This document shows positions 1-8,900 of a DNA stretch of 64,000 nt, in pieces (the stretch's first letter is position 1; every line of letters begins with the position of its first letter). Origin of the DNA: Pedobacter sp. JY14-1 (GTDB taxonomy: Bacteria > Bacteroidota > Bacteroidia > Sphingobacteriales > Sphingobacteriaceae). Location: positions 248,001 through 312,000 of the forward strand of contig NZ_JARJHU010000008.1 in the NCBI RefSeq assembly GCF_029269825.1. The letters run 5' to 3'. A model generated the notes under the pieces. The model was not told where the DNA came from and did not search any database. It saw nothing but the letters and a program-made list of their open reading frames with translations. Both the position numbers and the translations under genes were made by a program.

Positions 1-531
1 GGGTACGGTCCTAAAAGAAGCATTTTGTTCATGACGGTGACCGGCGAGGAAAAAGGATTGCTCGGATCGGAGTGGTATTCTGAAAACCCGGTCTTTCCAC
101 TGGAAAAAACCATTACCAATTTAAATATTGATATGATCGGCCGGGGGGACAAGGAGCGTGCCCAGGACAATAACTTCGTATACATTATCGGATCTGACAT
201 GCTGAGTTCTGACCTCGACCGGATCGGGAAAAAGGCGAATAAGGATTACGTGAACATTAAACTGGACGAGAAATACAACAACCGTACTGATCCTAACCGG
301 TTTTATTACCGCTCTGACCATTATAACTTTGCCAAACATGGCATTCCGGTCATCTTTTATTTCAACGGGGTTCATGAGGACTATCACCAGCCTGGAGACG
401 AGGTGAGCAAGATCGACTTTCCAATGCTTGCAAAAAGGAGCCGGCTGGTATATTTTACCGCCTGGGAACTTGCGAATGCTGCGAAACGCCCGGCAGTAGA
501 TAAGAATGAGGATGGCAGTCCTAAGAAATAG
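1..531 (+). CDS. M28 family zinc aminopeptidase, C-terminal part (5' end outside window)
   Basis: The reading frame is open from base 1, so the gene starts upstream of the window. The visible 176 residues hold the second half of an M28 (aminopeptidase Y/S type) catalytic domain: the TGEEKGLLGS motif with the general-base and metal-binding Glu pair, NIDMIGR with a metal-binding Asp, and EDYHQPGDE with the last metal-binding His. The upstream HxD metal ligands lie outside. In Bacteroidota these enzymes are usually exported and trim peptides in the periplasm; export cannot be judged here because the N-terminus is missing. The C-terminus is a short charged tail (DKNEDGSPKK). lutB follows after 24 bases on the same strand, so the two may share a transcript. 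Confidence 0.9.
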   Translation, partial: GYGPKRSILFMTVTGEEKGLLGSEWYSENPVFPLEKTITNLNIDMIGRGDKERAQDNNFVYIIGSDMLSSDLDRIGKKANKDYVNIKLDEKYNNRTDPNRFYYRSDHYNFAKHGIPVIFYFNGVHEDYHQPGDEVSKIDFPMLAKRSRLVYFTAWELANAAKRPAVDKNEDGSPKK

Positions 532-555
532 GGGTTTTGAATAATAAATAGAGCT

Positions 556-1980
556 ATGACGAAGATTGCTGAAGATTTTTTGATAAAGGCGGATGAGAAG
601 GCTTTCGACGCGGGGCACCGCAAAACCATCAACTATAATATCGGCAGGTATAATATGGCTGTCGAACGCGGTCTGTCTAAATTTGAGAATCTGGAAAACT
701 CCAAAAAGAAGGCGCATGTGATCAAATGGCGGGTCATGGAAAACCTGGACAAATACCTGCCGGAATTTGAGGCAAATTTCCAGCGGCGGGGTGGTAAGGT
801 GATCTGGGCTAATGATGCCGCTGAGGCACAGAAAGAGATCCTGAACATTATCAACAGGGTTGGCGGCAAGACCGTCATCAAGTCAAAATCGATGACCACC
901 GAGGAGATACACATCAATGACTTCCTGGAAAAGCAGGGTATCGAATCGCTGGAAAGTGACCTCGGGGAATATATTGTGCAGCTTTTGGGTCAGCCTCCTT
1001 ACCATATCGTAACACCGGCCATGCATCTTAGCAAGGAGGAAATTGCAAAGGTATTCCACGATAAGTTCGGCACTCCCCTGGATTATACACCGGAGCAACT
1101 TGTACAAAAGGCACGTGAGCTCCTGAGGGAAAAATACCTGAGGGCAGATGTTGGAATCAGCGGCGGAAATTTTCTGATAGCGGATACCGGAAGTATTGCT
1201 TTAACTGAAAATGAGGGGAATGCCCGGCTGTGTACCACTTTCCCAAAGGTACATATCGCTATTGTAGGTATAGAAAAGATAATTCCTTCAATAGCTGATC
1301 TAGACTTATTCTGGCCCTTGCTGGCCAGTCATGGCACAGGTCAAAACCTGACCGTTTACAACAGTATCCTGAGTGGCCCGAGACAGCCTGGAGAGACGGA
1401 TGGTCCGGAAGAAATGTATGTGCTCCTGCTGGACAACGGCCGCTCGAATCTCCTGGCACAAAAGGAGCAGCGACAAGGCTTGTATTGCATCAGGTGCGGC
1501 GCTTGCCTGAATGCATGCCCGGTTTATAAAAACATCGGCGGGCATACTTATGACACCACTTACAGCGGTCCGATCGGATCAGTAATCACGCCCCATTTTA
1601 AGGGGATGAAAGATTTTAAGCACCTGAGTTATGCGTCCAGCCTCTGTGGGAAATGTTCTGAAGTCTGCCCGGTAAAAATAGACATCCACAAGATGCTGCT
1701 GCTCAACAGGCGGGACGCCGTCAAGGCGCATGAAAACACCAAAATAGAAGATATTGGCTGGAAAGCATGGAATGTGGGTATGCAAAAACGATCGCGAATG
1801 GATGCTGTGGGCGGCAAGATCAAGAATTTCCTGTTGAAGTACCTGTTCAAAAGAAAATGGGGCAAATACAGGGACATGCCTGTCGTTGCGGAAAAGTCAT
1901 TTGCGCGTCAATGGACGGAAAGGAACAGTTCCTCAGACGATAATTCCGGCGAAACCTCTGCCAGCGGATTAAAAAGATAG
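556..1980 (+). CDS. lutB: LutB/YkgF-type iron-sulfur protein (lactate utilization protein B family)
   Basis: 474 residues, the usual size for LutB. An N-terminal LUD domain (about residues 60-300, including GGNFLIADTGSIAL) is followed by a ferredoxin region with CIRCGACLNACP (Cys 311, 314, 317, 321) and CGKCSEVCP (Cys 364, 367, 371), which should hold 4Fe-4S clusters. In characterised systems LutB works with LutA and LutC to oxidise L-lactate to pyruvate. Neither partner is in this window; they could lie upstream of the truncated peptidase or elsewhere, so the substrate is inferred from family only. The C-terminal tail is Ser/Asn-rich. Its last 73 bases overlap, tail to tail, the end of the SprT-like gene on the other strand. 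Confidence 0.88.
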   Translation: MTKIAEDFLIKADEKAFDAGHRKTINYNIGRYNMAVERGLSKFENLENSKKKAHVIKWRVMENLDKYLPEFEANFQRRGGKVIWANDAAEAQKEILNIINRVGGKTVIKSKSMTTEEIHINDFLEKQGIESLESDLGEYIVQLLGQPPYHIVTPAMHLSKEEIAKVFHDKFGTPLDYTPEQLVQKARELLREKYLRADVGISGGNFLIADTGSIALTENEGNARLCTTFPKVHIAIVGIEKIIPSIADLDLFWPLLASHGTGQNLTVYNSILSGPRQPGETDGPEEMYVLLLDNGRSNLLAQKEQRQGLYCIRCGACLNACPVYKNIGGHTYDTTYSGPIGSVITPHFKGMKDFKHLSYASSLCGKCSEVCPVKIDIHKMLLLNRRDAVKAHENTKIEDIGWKAWNVGMQKRSRMDAVGGKIKNFLLKYLFKRKWGKYRDMPVVAEKSFARQWTERNSSSDDNSGETSASGLKR

Positions 1981-2546
1981 GTATTCCCGTTATCCAGGGA
2001 CACGCAGCGGTAGCGTTTCCTGAGGCGCTCTCCTTTTCTGAACCTTCTGCCATCCTTGATTTTGAATATGGCATTTGCAGGCAGCTCTTCAAGTCTCTTA
2101 GCGTCTTCCTTCCCGAAATCGTAGGCCTTCAGTGCACGTGAAAGCCTCAGGTCGGTGCAACTTGCCGCAGCGGGGTTATTCAGGTAATGATGGATGGCCA
2201 CCCGGATATCCTCGGGGAATATATCCTGGTTCAGAAAAGGTACCATCATGCGTTTGAAATTACGTTTCCATTCGTCTCCATGTGGTTTTACCTTATTTTT
2301 ATATTCATTCCATGTCAACAAATGGGCAAACTCATGTACTGTGGTAACCAGGAACGCATAGGAATTGAGGTCATTGTTCACCGAGATCTTATGACCTTCA
2401 CCCCTGAACGGGTGCCTGTAGTCCCCAAGTTTGGTTCTCCGGTTACGCGATATCTTAAATTCACATTGGAAATAATCTATCCAGCGTGCGATTACAGGGG
2501 CTGCCCCCGCAGGCATGTACTGCGCCAGGATATCTTTCTTTTCCAT
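1908..2546 (-). CDS. SprT-like zinc metalloprotease domain protein
   Basis: A 212-residue protein starting at MEKKDILAQY. The frame is open 96 bases further upstream, but that extension lies inside feoB and has no family resemblance, so the inner ATG is preferred. The motif VHEFAHLLTW is the HExxH-type zinc site of SprT/Spartan-like domains, here as HEFAH. The basic C-terminal part (GRRFRKGERLRKRYRC) resembles the tail of bacterial SprT-like proteins. The role is unknown; eukaryotic relatives cut DNA-protein crosslinks. It starts 17 bases after the feoB stop and probably belongs to that transcript. Its end lies 73 bases inside the convergent lutB gene. Confidence 0.82.
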   Translation of the reverse strand: MEKKDILAQYMPAGAAPVIARWIDYFQCEFKISRNRRTKLGDYRHPFRGEGHKISVNNDLNSYAFLVTTVHEFAHLLTWNEYKNKVKPHGDEWKRNFKRMMVPFLNQDIFPEDIRVAIHHYLNNPAAASCTDLRLSRALKAYDFGKEDAKRLEELPANAIFKIKDGRRFRKGERLRKRYRCVSLDNGNTYLFNPLAEVSPELSSEELFLSVH

Positions 2547-2563
2547 GAAGCCAATATAAGTAA

Positions 2564-4678
2564 TTACTTCAAAAGCTGATAAGCAATAAGGCTGGCTACA
2601 TAGGCAAGCGTTGTCATGTAGACCAGCTGAATAACCGGCCACTTCCAGGACTTGGTTTCACGGTATACGATTGCAACGGTACTCATACACTGCATGGCAA
2701 ATGCGTAGAACAGCATCAGTGAGAAAGCCGTTGCAAAGGTAAACACCGGCAGCCCGGTATCCGGATCACGCGCGCCACGCATTTTATTGCGGATGGTATC
2801 TACTGCATCGTCGCCCTCTACGCTATAGATTGTTGCCATAGTACCTACAAAAGCCTCTCTGGCAGCAAATGAAGTGATCAGTGCGATACCGATCTTCCAG
2901 TCAAAACCGAGTGGCCTGATGACCGGCTCAATCACGTGTCCAAGAATGCCTGCATAGGAATTTTCCAGACGCTCGGCAGCTTTATCCCTTTCCAGTGTAC
3001 TGATCAGCACGCTGTCCTTTCCAGCCTCAATAGCCGTATACTTCCGGTCTATTTTTTCAAATCTATCTGAAGGCCCGTACGTAGCCAGTACCCATAATAC
3101 GATGGATATGGCAATAATAACCTTTCCGGCTTCAAAAACAAATGTCTTCGACTTCTCATACATCGTCAGCAATACATTACTCCATCTCGGCATACGGTAA
3201 ACCGGAAGCTCCATGATAAAATAAGAGCGTTCTTTCGCTTTGACAATCAGCTTCATCACATAGGCCACAACTACAGCCGCAAGGATACTGATCACATACA
3301 TAGCCATCAGCGTGAGGCCCTGCAGGTTAATAAATCCCCAGACATTTTTCTCCGGGACCACCAGCGAGATCAGCAGTGTATAAACAGGAAGCCTGGCAGA
3401 GCAGCTGACCAGCGGAACAACCATAATGGTGATGATTCTGTCCTTCCAGTTCTCAATGTTCCTGGCACTCATAATAGAAGGCACGGCACAGGCCAGACCA
3501 CCGATCATCGGCACGACGGATTTACCGCTTAATCCGACCTTGCGCATGATCTTATCCATCATAAAGGTAACCCTGGCCATATAGCCCGTATCTTCCAGGA
3601 TCGAAATGAAGGCAAACAAAATGGCAATCTGCGGAATAAAGATCACGATACCCCCCAGGCCGGCTACAATACCGTCCAGCAGCAGGTCTGTCAGTATACC
3701 TTCCGGAAGGTGCCGATGACCATATTCGGTGAGCCATACAAACGTATATTCGATCAGGTCCATTGGATAGGACGACCAGGAAAAAATAGAGTTGAAGATA
3801 AAGAAGAGGATGGCGATAAATATAATGAAGCCCCAGAAGCGGTTGGTCAGTATGGTGTCCAGCCGGTCGCTCGTGGCAAATTTACGTTTCGCCCCGGTAT
3901 CTGTAATGACACCGCTCAGCACCGACCCGAGATACCGGTAACGGGCAATCGTCTCAGCGGCCTGTAGTGCCGAAGATTCAAACACATGTTCTGTCCTGAT
4001 TTTTTCCAATGCAGCGTGCTGTTCCGGACTAAGCAGGTTTAATGACTGGTGCTGGTGGAGCAACTGCAGGGCAAGGTAGGCATTGTCTGTAGCCAGTATC
4101 TTTTTCGCTGCTTCGATAGCAAGCGGAGCAATGGTATGAAGGTCTGCACCCGGAGCCTGTGTAGGGATCTTGTTGGTGTTACTGATGGCCTGCTTCAACT
4201 GATCGAGGCCGATATTGCTCCTGGCCGATATCGGGACTACCCGGACGCCCAGTCTTTCGGAGAGTTTATCGACATTGATGTCAATTCCCTCCTTCGTGGC
4301 CATATCGGTCATGTTCAGCGCCAATATCAACGGTATGCCCAGATCTGCTACCTGGGTGTACAACAATAAATTTCTCCTGAGGTTAGTGGCATCTGCTACT
4401 ACAACGATAATATCGGGATGATTTGGGCTGTTCCGATCGGCCAGCACCTGCAGCACGATCTTTTCATCGCCGCTTTTGGGATAAAGGCTATAAGTGCCCG
4501 GAAGATCGGTAACCTCTGCCTGCCTGCCGTCGGCAAGCCGGGTATAACCTACTTTCTTATCAACCGTAATGCCTGGAAAATTACCAATTTTCTGGTTTAA
4601 TCCAGTAAGCAGGTTAAAGAGCGTAGATTTCCCGGTATTCGGGTTTCCGACTAATGCAATTTTTAAATTATCCGCCAA
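2564..4678 (-). CDS. feoB: FeoB ferrous iron transporter
   Basis: 704 residues. The N-terminal GTPase domain has G1 (GNPNTGKST, near residue 11), G3 (DLPGTYS, near residue 58), G4 (NMTD, near 122) and G5 (ISARS). A helical spacer follows, then the membrane domain with two Gate regions, including GGIVIFIPQIAILFAF and GGLACAVPSIMSARN. It should pump Fe2+ across the inner membrane. The start codon is TTG (4678-4676), one base after the feoA stop (TAAGTTG); no ATG fits the conserved N-terminus MADNLKIALVG, so the TTG start is well supported and implies translational coupling to feoA. Confidence 0.97.
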   Translation of the reverse strand: MADNLKIALVGNPNTGKSTLFNLLTGLNQKIGNFPGITVDKKVGYTRLADGRQAEVTDLPGTYSLYPKSGDEKIVLQVLADRNSPNHPDIIVVVADATNLRRNLLLYTQVADLGIPLILALNMTDMATKEGIDINVDKLSERLGVRVVPISARSNIGLDQLKQAISNTNKIPTQAPGADLHTIAPLAIEAAKKILATDNAYLALQLLHQHQSLNLLSPEQHAALEKIRTEHVFESSALQAAETIARYRYLGSVLSGVITDTGAKRKFATSDRLDTILTNRFWGFIIFIAILFFIFNSIFSWSSYPMDLIEYTFVWLTEYGHRHLPEGILTDLLLDGIVAGLGGIVIFIPQIAILFAFISILEDTGYMARVTFMMDKIMRKVGLSGKSVVPMIGGLACAVPSIMSARNIENWKDRIITIMVVPLVSCSARLPVYTLLISLVVPEKNVWGFINLQGLTLMAMYVISILAAVVVAYVMKLIVKAKERSYFIMELPVYRMPRWSNVLLTMYEKSKTFVFEAGKVIIAISIVLWVLATYGPSDRFEKIDRKYTAIEAGKDSVLISTLERDKAAERLENSYAGILGHVIEPVIRPLGFDWKIGIALITSFAAREAFVGTMATIYSVEGDDAVDTIRNKMRGARDPDTGLPVFTFATAFSLMLFYAFAMQCMSTVAIVYRETKSWKWPVIQLVYMTTLAYVASLIAYQLLK

Positions 4679-4679
4679 C

Positions 4680-4898
4680 TTATTGTTCGATTATAATAAT
4701 AGATGCTTCGCTTTTGCGCAGACAGAGCTGATAGCCGGATACCCGGATCGCAATCGGGCAGCCCATAGGCGCAAACCGCTCCACTTCCACCTGTTCGCCG
4801 GGAAGACACCCCATCTCCATCAGTTTGACCGACATTTCAAGATCAGTGAAGGATACGATGGTTGCGCGTTCTCCCGGATTTAGCTGTGAAAGTTTCAT
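4680..4898 (-). CDS. feoA: FeoA, small SH3-like partner of FeoB
   Basis: 72 residues, the standard FeoA length, with family features LNPGERATIVSF near the start, LMEMGCLPGEQVEV in the middle and GCPIAIRVSGYQLCLRKSEA near the end. FeoA is a small cytoplasmic SH3-like protein needed for FeoB activity. It lies directly before feoB with one base between stop and TTG start. Seventy-two bases separate it from the lipoprotein gene upstream, enough for its own promoter. I looked for a clear Fur- or DtxR-type operator there and found none. Confidence 0.95.
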   Translation of the reverse strand: MKLSQLNPGERATIVSFTDLEMSVKLMEMGCLPGEQVEVERFAPMGCPIAIRVSGYQLCLRKSEASIIIIEQ

Positions 4899-4923
4899 CT
4901 TTTTATCAGGTATAAATAAAGCG

Positions 4924-4954
4924 GCAATTTAACCTTTATCTATAATAATTCCAA
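4924..4954 (-). promoter_or_regulatory. Candidate feoA promoter (weak match)
   Basis: On the minus strand a TTG (4954-4952) is followed after 20 bases by TAAATTGC (4931-4924). This matches the Bacteroidota -33/-7 layout in spacing, and 6 of the 6 to 8 informative positions are not all met: the last two bases of TAnnTTTG differ. The region is very AT-rich, so chance matches are likely. If real, feoAB-sprT could be transcribed separately from gcvH-vanZ. Confidence 0.3.
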
Positions 4955-4970
4955 ATAAGAGTCCGGATAA

Positions 4971-5111
4971 TCAGCGTGCGGGAGTTGAAGCTGTTGCCGG
5001 AATTTGCCGATAGCTTACCTTAGGGCATTTACATCCCGGTCTGAACAGCCCGCAACCGGACAGCATAGCCGAGGATAACAGGATGGCAAGTAAAATGGCT
5101 GATTTTCTCAT
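4971..5111 (-). CDS. Small cysteine-rich lipoprotein, 46 residues
   Basis: Reading the minus strand from ATG at 5111 to TGA at 4971 gives a 46-residue protein beginning MRKSAILLAILLSSA and continuing MLSGCGLFRPGCKCP. It has a two-residue basic start, a hydrophobic stretch and the lipobox LSGC (Cys 20), so it should be a lipoprotein whose mature part has only 27 residues. Two further cysteines form CKC followed by PKVSY. It starts 6 bases after the vanZ stop, so it is probably the third gene of the gcvH operon. The function is unknown. Short lipoproteins with a CxCP motif are familiar to me from other Bacteroidota, but I cannot name a family. Confidence 0.72.
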   Translation of the reverse strand: MRKSAILLAILLSSAMLSGCGLFRPGCKCPKVSYRQIPATASTPAR

Positions 5112-5117
5112 GTGTCG

Positions 5118-5516
5118 TTACCGTTTCTCGTAATTGAACAGGTGTAAAAGTACGAAACTGAACACACCCATGAAAACACCCACCATGTCGCAACCGAAAT
5201 CCCACCACTCTGCAGACCGATAGGTAAATATCTTCCATTGCACAAGCTCGATAAAACCGCCCAGGGCAGCTCCGATGAGGATAACCTTAAAAATGGTCAG
5301 CGACCTGAAACTATAATTATGCTGGTACCTGATCTTACCAAAAAAAAGAAAAATGGTCAGCACATAGAAAAAGCCCAGGTGCACCATTTTATCGAATCCC
5401 TCAAAAAAAAAGCCTGATCCGGAGGTATCAGGCATTTTCATATTGCACATGACCAGGATAACGGCCGTCCAGAGAATGGCCCATATCTGGGATTTAATGC
5501 GTTCCAACATATTCAT
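5118..5516 (-). CDS. VanZ-like membrane protein
   Basis: 132 residues with about four membrane helices: ILWTAVILVMCNM, MVHLGFFYVLTIFLFFG, ILIGAALGGFIELVQ and the last near GVFMGVFSFVLLHLF. The signature FDKMVHLGFFYVL and GGFIELVQ, followed by RSAEWWDFGCDMVG, is typical of VanZ/teicoplanin-resistance-like proteins. In Bacteroidota this gene commonly follows gcvH and sprA. Its role there is not known, and the name does not imply antibiotic resistance. The start is 2 bases after the gcvH stop. Confidence 0.88.
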   Translation of the reverse strand: MNMLERIKSQIWAILWTAVILVMCNMKMPDTSGSGFFFEGFDKMVHLGFFYVLTIFLFFGKIRYQHNYSFRSLTIFKVILIGAALGGFIELVQWKIFTYRSAEWWDFGCDMVGVFMGVFSFVLLHLFNYEKR

Positions 5517-5518
5517 CG

Positions 5519-5899
5519 CTAAGCGCCGACCAATTCCTGGTAAGCCGCTGCGCTCAGCAGGCCATCCACACTGTCAAGATCGGCAACCGAGACCTTTACC
5601 ATCCATCCTTTTCCGTAGGGATCAGAATTTACAAGTTCAGGATCATCATTAAGCTCAGCATTGAATTCCAGTACCGTAGCCGTTACAGGCATGAAAAGGT
5701 CAGAAACGGTCTTAACGGCTTCAACAGTACCGAAAACTTCATCCTTACCTACCTCGTCACCGACAGTATTGATGTCGATGTAAACAATATCACCCAGCTC
5801 ACGCTGTGCGAAATCTGTAATGCCGATGTAGGCTTCGTTCCCTTCTACCCTGATCCACTCATGATCTCTGGTATACTTTAATTCTGCTGGAAAATTCAT
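5519..5899 (-). CDS. gcvH: Glycine cleavage system H protein
   Basis: 126 residues, the family's normal length. It carries the lipoyl-lysine motif [13 protein letters not shown] with Lys 63 as the attachment site, and the conserved start [12 protein letters not shown]. GcvH shuttles the aminomethyl group between the P, T and L proteins of the glycine cleavage complex in the cytoplasm; gcvP and gcvT are not in this window. It sits directly after sprA, as in many Bacteroidota, but a good promoter lies in the 76-base gap, so it is probably transcribed independently. glyA (34926-36197), which also handles glycine and methylene-THF, is far away. Confidence 0.97.
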   Translation of the reverse strand: MNFPAELKYTRDHEWIRVEGNEAYIGITDFAQRELGDIVYIDINTVGDEVGKDEVFGTVEAVKTVSDLFMPVTATVLEFNAELNDDPELVNSDPYGKGWMVKVSVADLDSVDGLLSAAAYQELVGA

Positions 5900-5942
5900 T
5901 TGTCTTATTTTATGTTGTTAAGTTAATTACTTATGCACGCGC

Positions 5943-5973
5943 CAAAGGTAAATAATCTGATAATCACTCACAA
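5943..5973 (-). promoter_or_regulatory. Bacteroidota-type promoter of gcvH
   Basis: On the minus strand TTG (5973-5971) and TACCTTTG (5950-5943) are separated by 20 bases. The -7 box matches TAnnTTTG at all fixed positions. The -33 element lies just past the sprA stop codon. Transcription would begin about 40 bases before the gcvH ATG. This is the best promoter match I found in the window. Confidence 0.62.
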
Positions 5974-5975
5974 TC

Positions 5976-8900
5976 TTAATTCAGCGTAATTCTTAAACTG
6001 AACCCGAAATTGCTGAAAGAAGTATTGAATGTCTGAGACGTGTAAGGCCTGGTAATATTGGAATCATAGAACAGGCGGATATTGAAGCGCTGGTTCAGGA
6101 TATAATCTACACTTGGCCTGAAAGTAATGTTCTGCGAACCTGAAGATACCTCGGCCTCCGTGACATCCGGCCTGAAAATTACCATTTTGTTGTCCCTCAC
6201 CGCTACATCCAGTTTAAAGTCCATGTTGTTGTCCATTTTCAGTCCCTTGAAAAGTCCGAAAGGAAACCTGAACTTATTGGTGCGGTAACCCAGTCCAAAG
6301 ACGAGGTTGTTTTCAGAAAGCTGGGCCAGCTGGCTATTGGCGAGGCTAAGCCCCAGCATCCTCGACCTGCCCAGTTCAAAATTTGCCGTCAGGTTATTCT
6401 TGAACCGGGTATCGATTCCTACCAAGGGGGCAAACTGCTCGGCAATGGTTACCTGACTATATTGATAAACCGGCAAAAAGTTACCGTTAGCATCCCTTAC
6501 ACTGGAATATCCATTGGTCTCGCCATACCTGATCAGCGAATTGAAACTGTTTACACTGTATATGGAACGATAGGAATGCCTGATGTCTATTGAAGAGAAG
6601 CGATCGGCCAGGAACCCGATCCGGGTAAGGCCGCGGTAATTGAGCCGCCAGTTAGGCAAAGGAATCTTGGGGAATGCATTTAAACTTACCGATGAAGCAT
6701 CTTTCCCGGTATAGGCCGCAATAAAGGCAGAAACGACAACATCCTGGGCATTCTTATCATAGCCATCGGCAAAACCTCCGGTGCTCCCGGAGGAATTTGG
6801 GTTTAATGTGCCCAGCCGCTGGGAAATGATCTCCCGGTTGGCCATGAACTGATTGAACAACCGGGAGACTGTACTGCCCGAATTTTCCGAAAATGCGGTG
6901 CGAAGGGTAATGAAAGATATACTGTAATCTCCCGTGGTATAGGGGCTTTGATTCTGGAATGCAGCGGCATCGGAATTATACCTCAGGTTTGAAGAAAAAT
7001 TAAGTGTCCTGTTCTTAGTCGCTGTCAGCGTGATGGTCAGGTCCTTTAATGGCTCTACCAAGCTTGTGAAAGCCAGGTCTTCGCGCAGGGTATTGACATA
7101 AAGCTGGGTCTGTAAGCTATCCCTGGTGATCCAGCCACCAGCCAGGGCCTCGGCCCTGATGTCACGCTGGCTACCCAGTACAAAGGCCAGTCCCGGTGCT
7201 CCTGTTGCCTCATCCAGTCCAAAATAACTGCTCCTGGGCAGGAAGCCAGGCAGATAAATGCCCTTGTTCTCTACGTAGCTTCCTGTAATGTTCTTGATAC
7301 CGGTTAACAGGCCCAGCAAGAATCCGGGCCCCGAGCCATCTTTACCGGCTTTCCGGATAAACCCAAATTTGTTATACAGGCTCGCAAAGTTCAGATTAGG
7401 GTTTACCTGTATGATCCTTGAATTCTGGATCGTATTGCCCAGGTTGATCTCCGGGTTCCTCAACGTCGACAGCGGTTCTGTCTGCCAGTTGAAATTCGTT
7501 CCGTAACGTGTGGCCACATTTACCCATTCCATACCCGGTATCTTATTGACCGGCAGGTTATAGGTAATGTTCATGGTATGGCTATAGTCTGTGGTACGCC
7601 CGAGCTTCTTCAGGTTTTCCCATACCGTATCGCGTTTCAAGCCGTTTACCCTGCCTTCAGGTTCATCTACTATGGAGTAATTGGTCGCGTCAAAATCAAG
7701 GGTCAGCGACCGCGTCAGGTTCCAGGAAATGCCATATACCCTGGTGATCAGAAAATTCTTGTTGAACGTGGTATTGACGGGTATTGAATTTGCGGGGTCA
7801 TTGTTCCTCAGGCTGTTTTCTGAAAAATACCGCTCTACGTCAATCCTGAAGTTGATGGCGTTGGGCAGCAAGGTAAAATTAAAGTCCTTCAGAAGCGCCA
7901 TCAGGTTGGACTTGATCAGTTTGCTGAAAGGCTGGTAGCTTTTCGATTGTCCTGCGTAATTATAGGCAAGAGACGCCCGGTAAGTTTCCTGGACATTATT
8001 CTGGTTGATAAAGTCCCGATGGTAGAACTTGGTATACGCATAACTGGCGTTGAGGTTTTCCACATCCCAGAGCTTCGGTCTTTTATCAGGGTCTGTCCGC
8101 TCCTTTCTCACATTCGTAAAACTGATGCTGTTACGTCTGGTATAATCCTGGGCATAATCCAGGATTTCTTTCTTCTGTGCCTGGGTTGCACCCTCCAGTG
8201 CGGTCTTCAATTCAATATCCGGCGTCCTGGGATCATACTGCGGTGTGCTGACCTGATTTGAATAACTGACGAACATCGGGATCTTTACCCCGCTCCGTTT
8301 AGGCAGCAGCATGCCCAGCTCCATACTGGAAGAAATATCAAAGAAGACGTTGTCGGCCCGGTTACGTTCGCTTACCCGGGATTCCAGCGAACCGAAACCG
8401 ACGGTCGACTTACTTCCCGAAACATTAACGTCAGCAAAATCCGCAAGCTGTGCGTTCATCCTTGCCGTAGCGGCCCATCCGCCACGTTCGTCGAAGTGTG
8501 TCAGCCTGAGTTCATTGAACCATACCACCGCGTTTTTATCCAGCCCGTCATCTCCGACCGGGCTCGCACCGTTACGGAGCGGATTCTTGATCCCCAGCAT
8601 ATACACCCGGACCTTACTCATATCCGGCTGGCCCTTAATGGTGATTTTTTTCCCGTTCACCACGTAATCAAAAGGAATATTCACCGGCCAGGGCTGACCG
8701 TTCAGCAAGGCCCTGTTCCTTTCAATCTTTGCCTTCTGAAACAGCTCCAGCGCTATATCCAGTTTGTTCTGGTCGGGCCATATCGCATACGGGTCACTGG
8801 TTCCCGGATTGGTTACTTTGAGCGGCTGCGAATACTCATAATAATTGTCCTGGTTGTCCGTCCCTATCCTGAGGAACGCATGTACATCATTGTCATTCAA

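Noticed and set aside
4899-4970. Possible Fur or DtxR box before feoA
   Set aside because: The region is AT-rich, and I found no convincing dyad resembling either operator.
5029-5238. 69-residue frame overlapping the vanZ end and the small lipoprotein
   Set aside because: The lipoprotein in another frame of the same strand has a clear signal and lipobox, and this frame has nothing similar.
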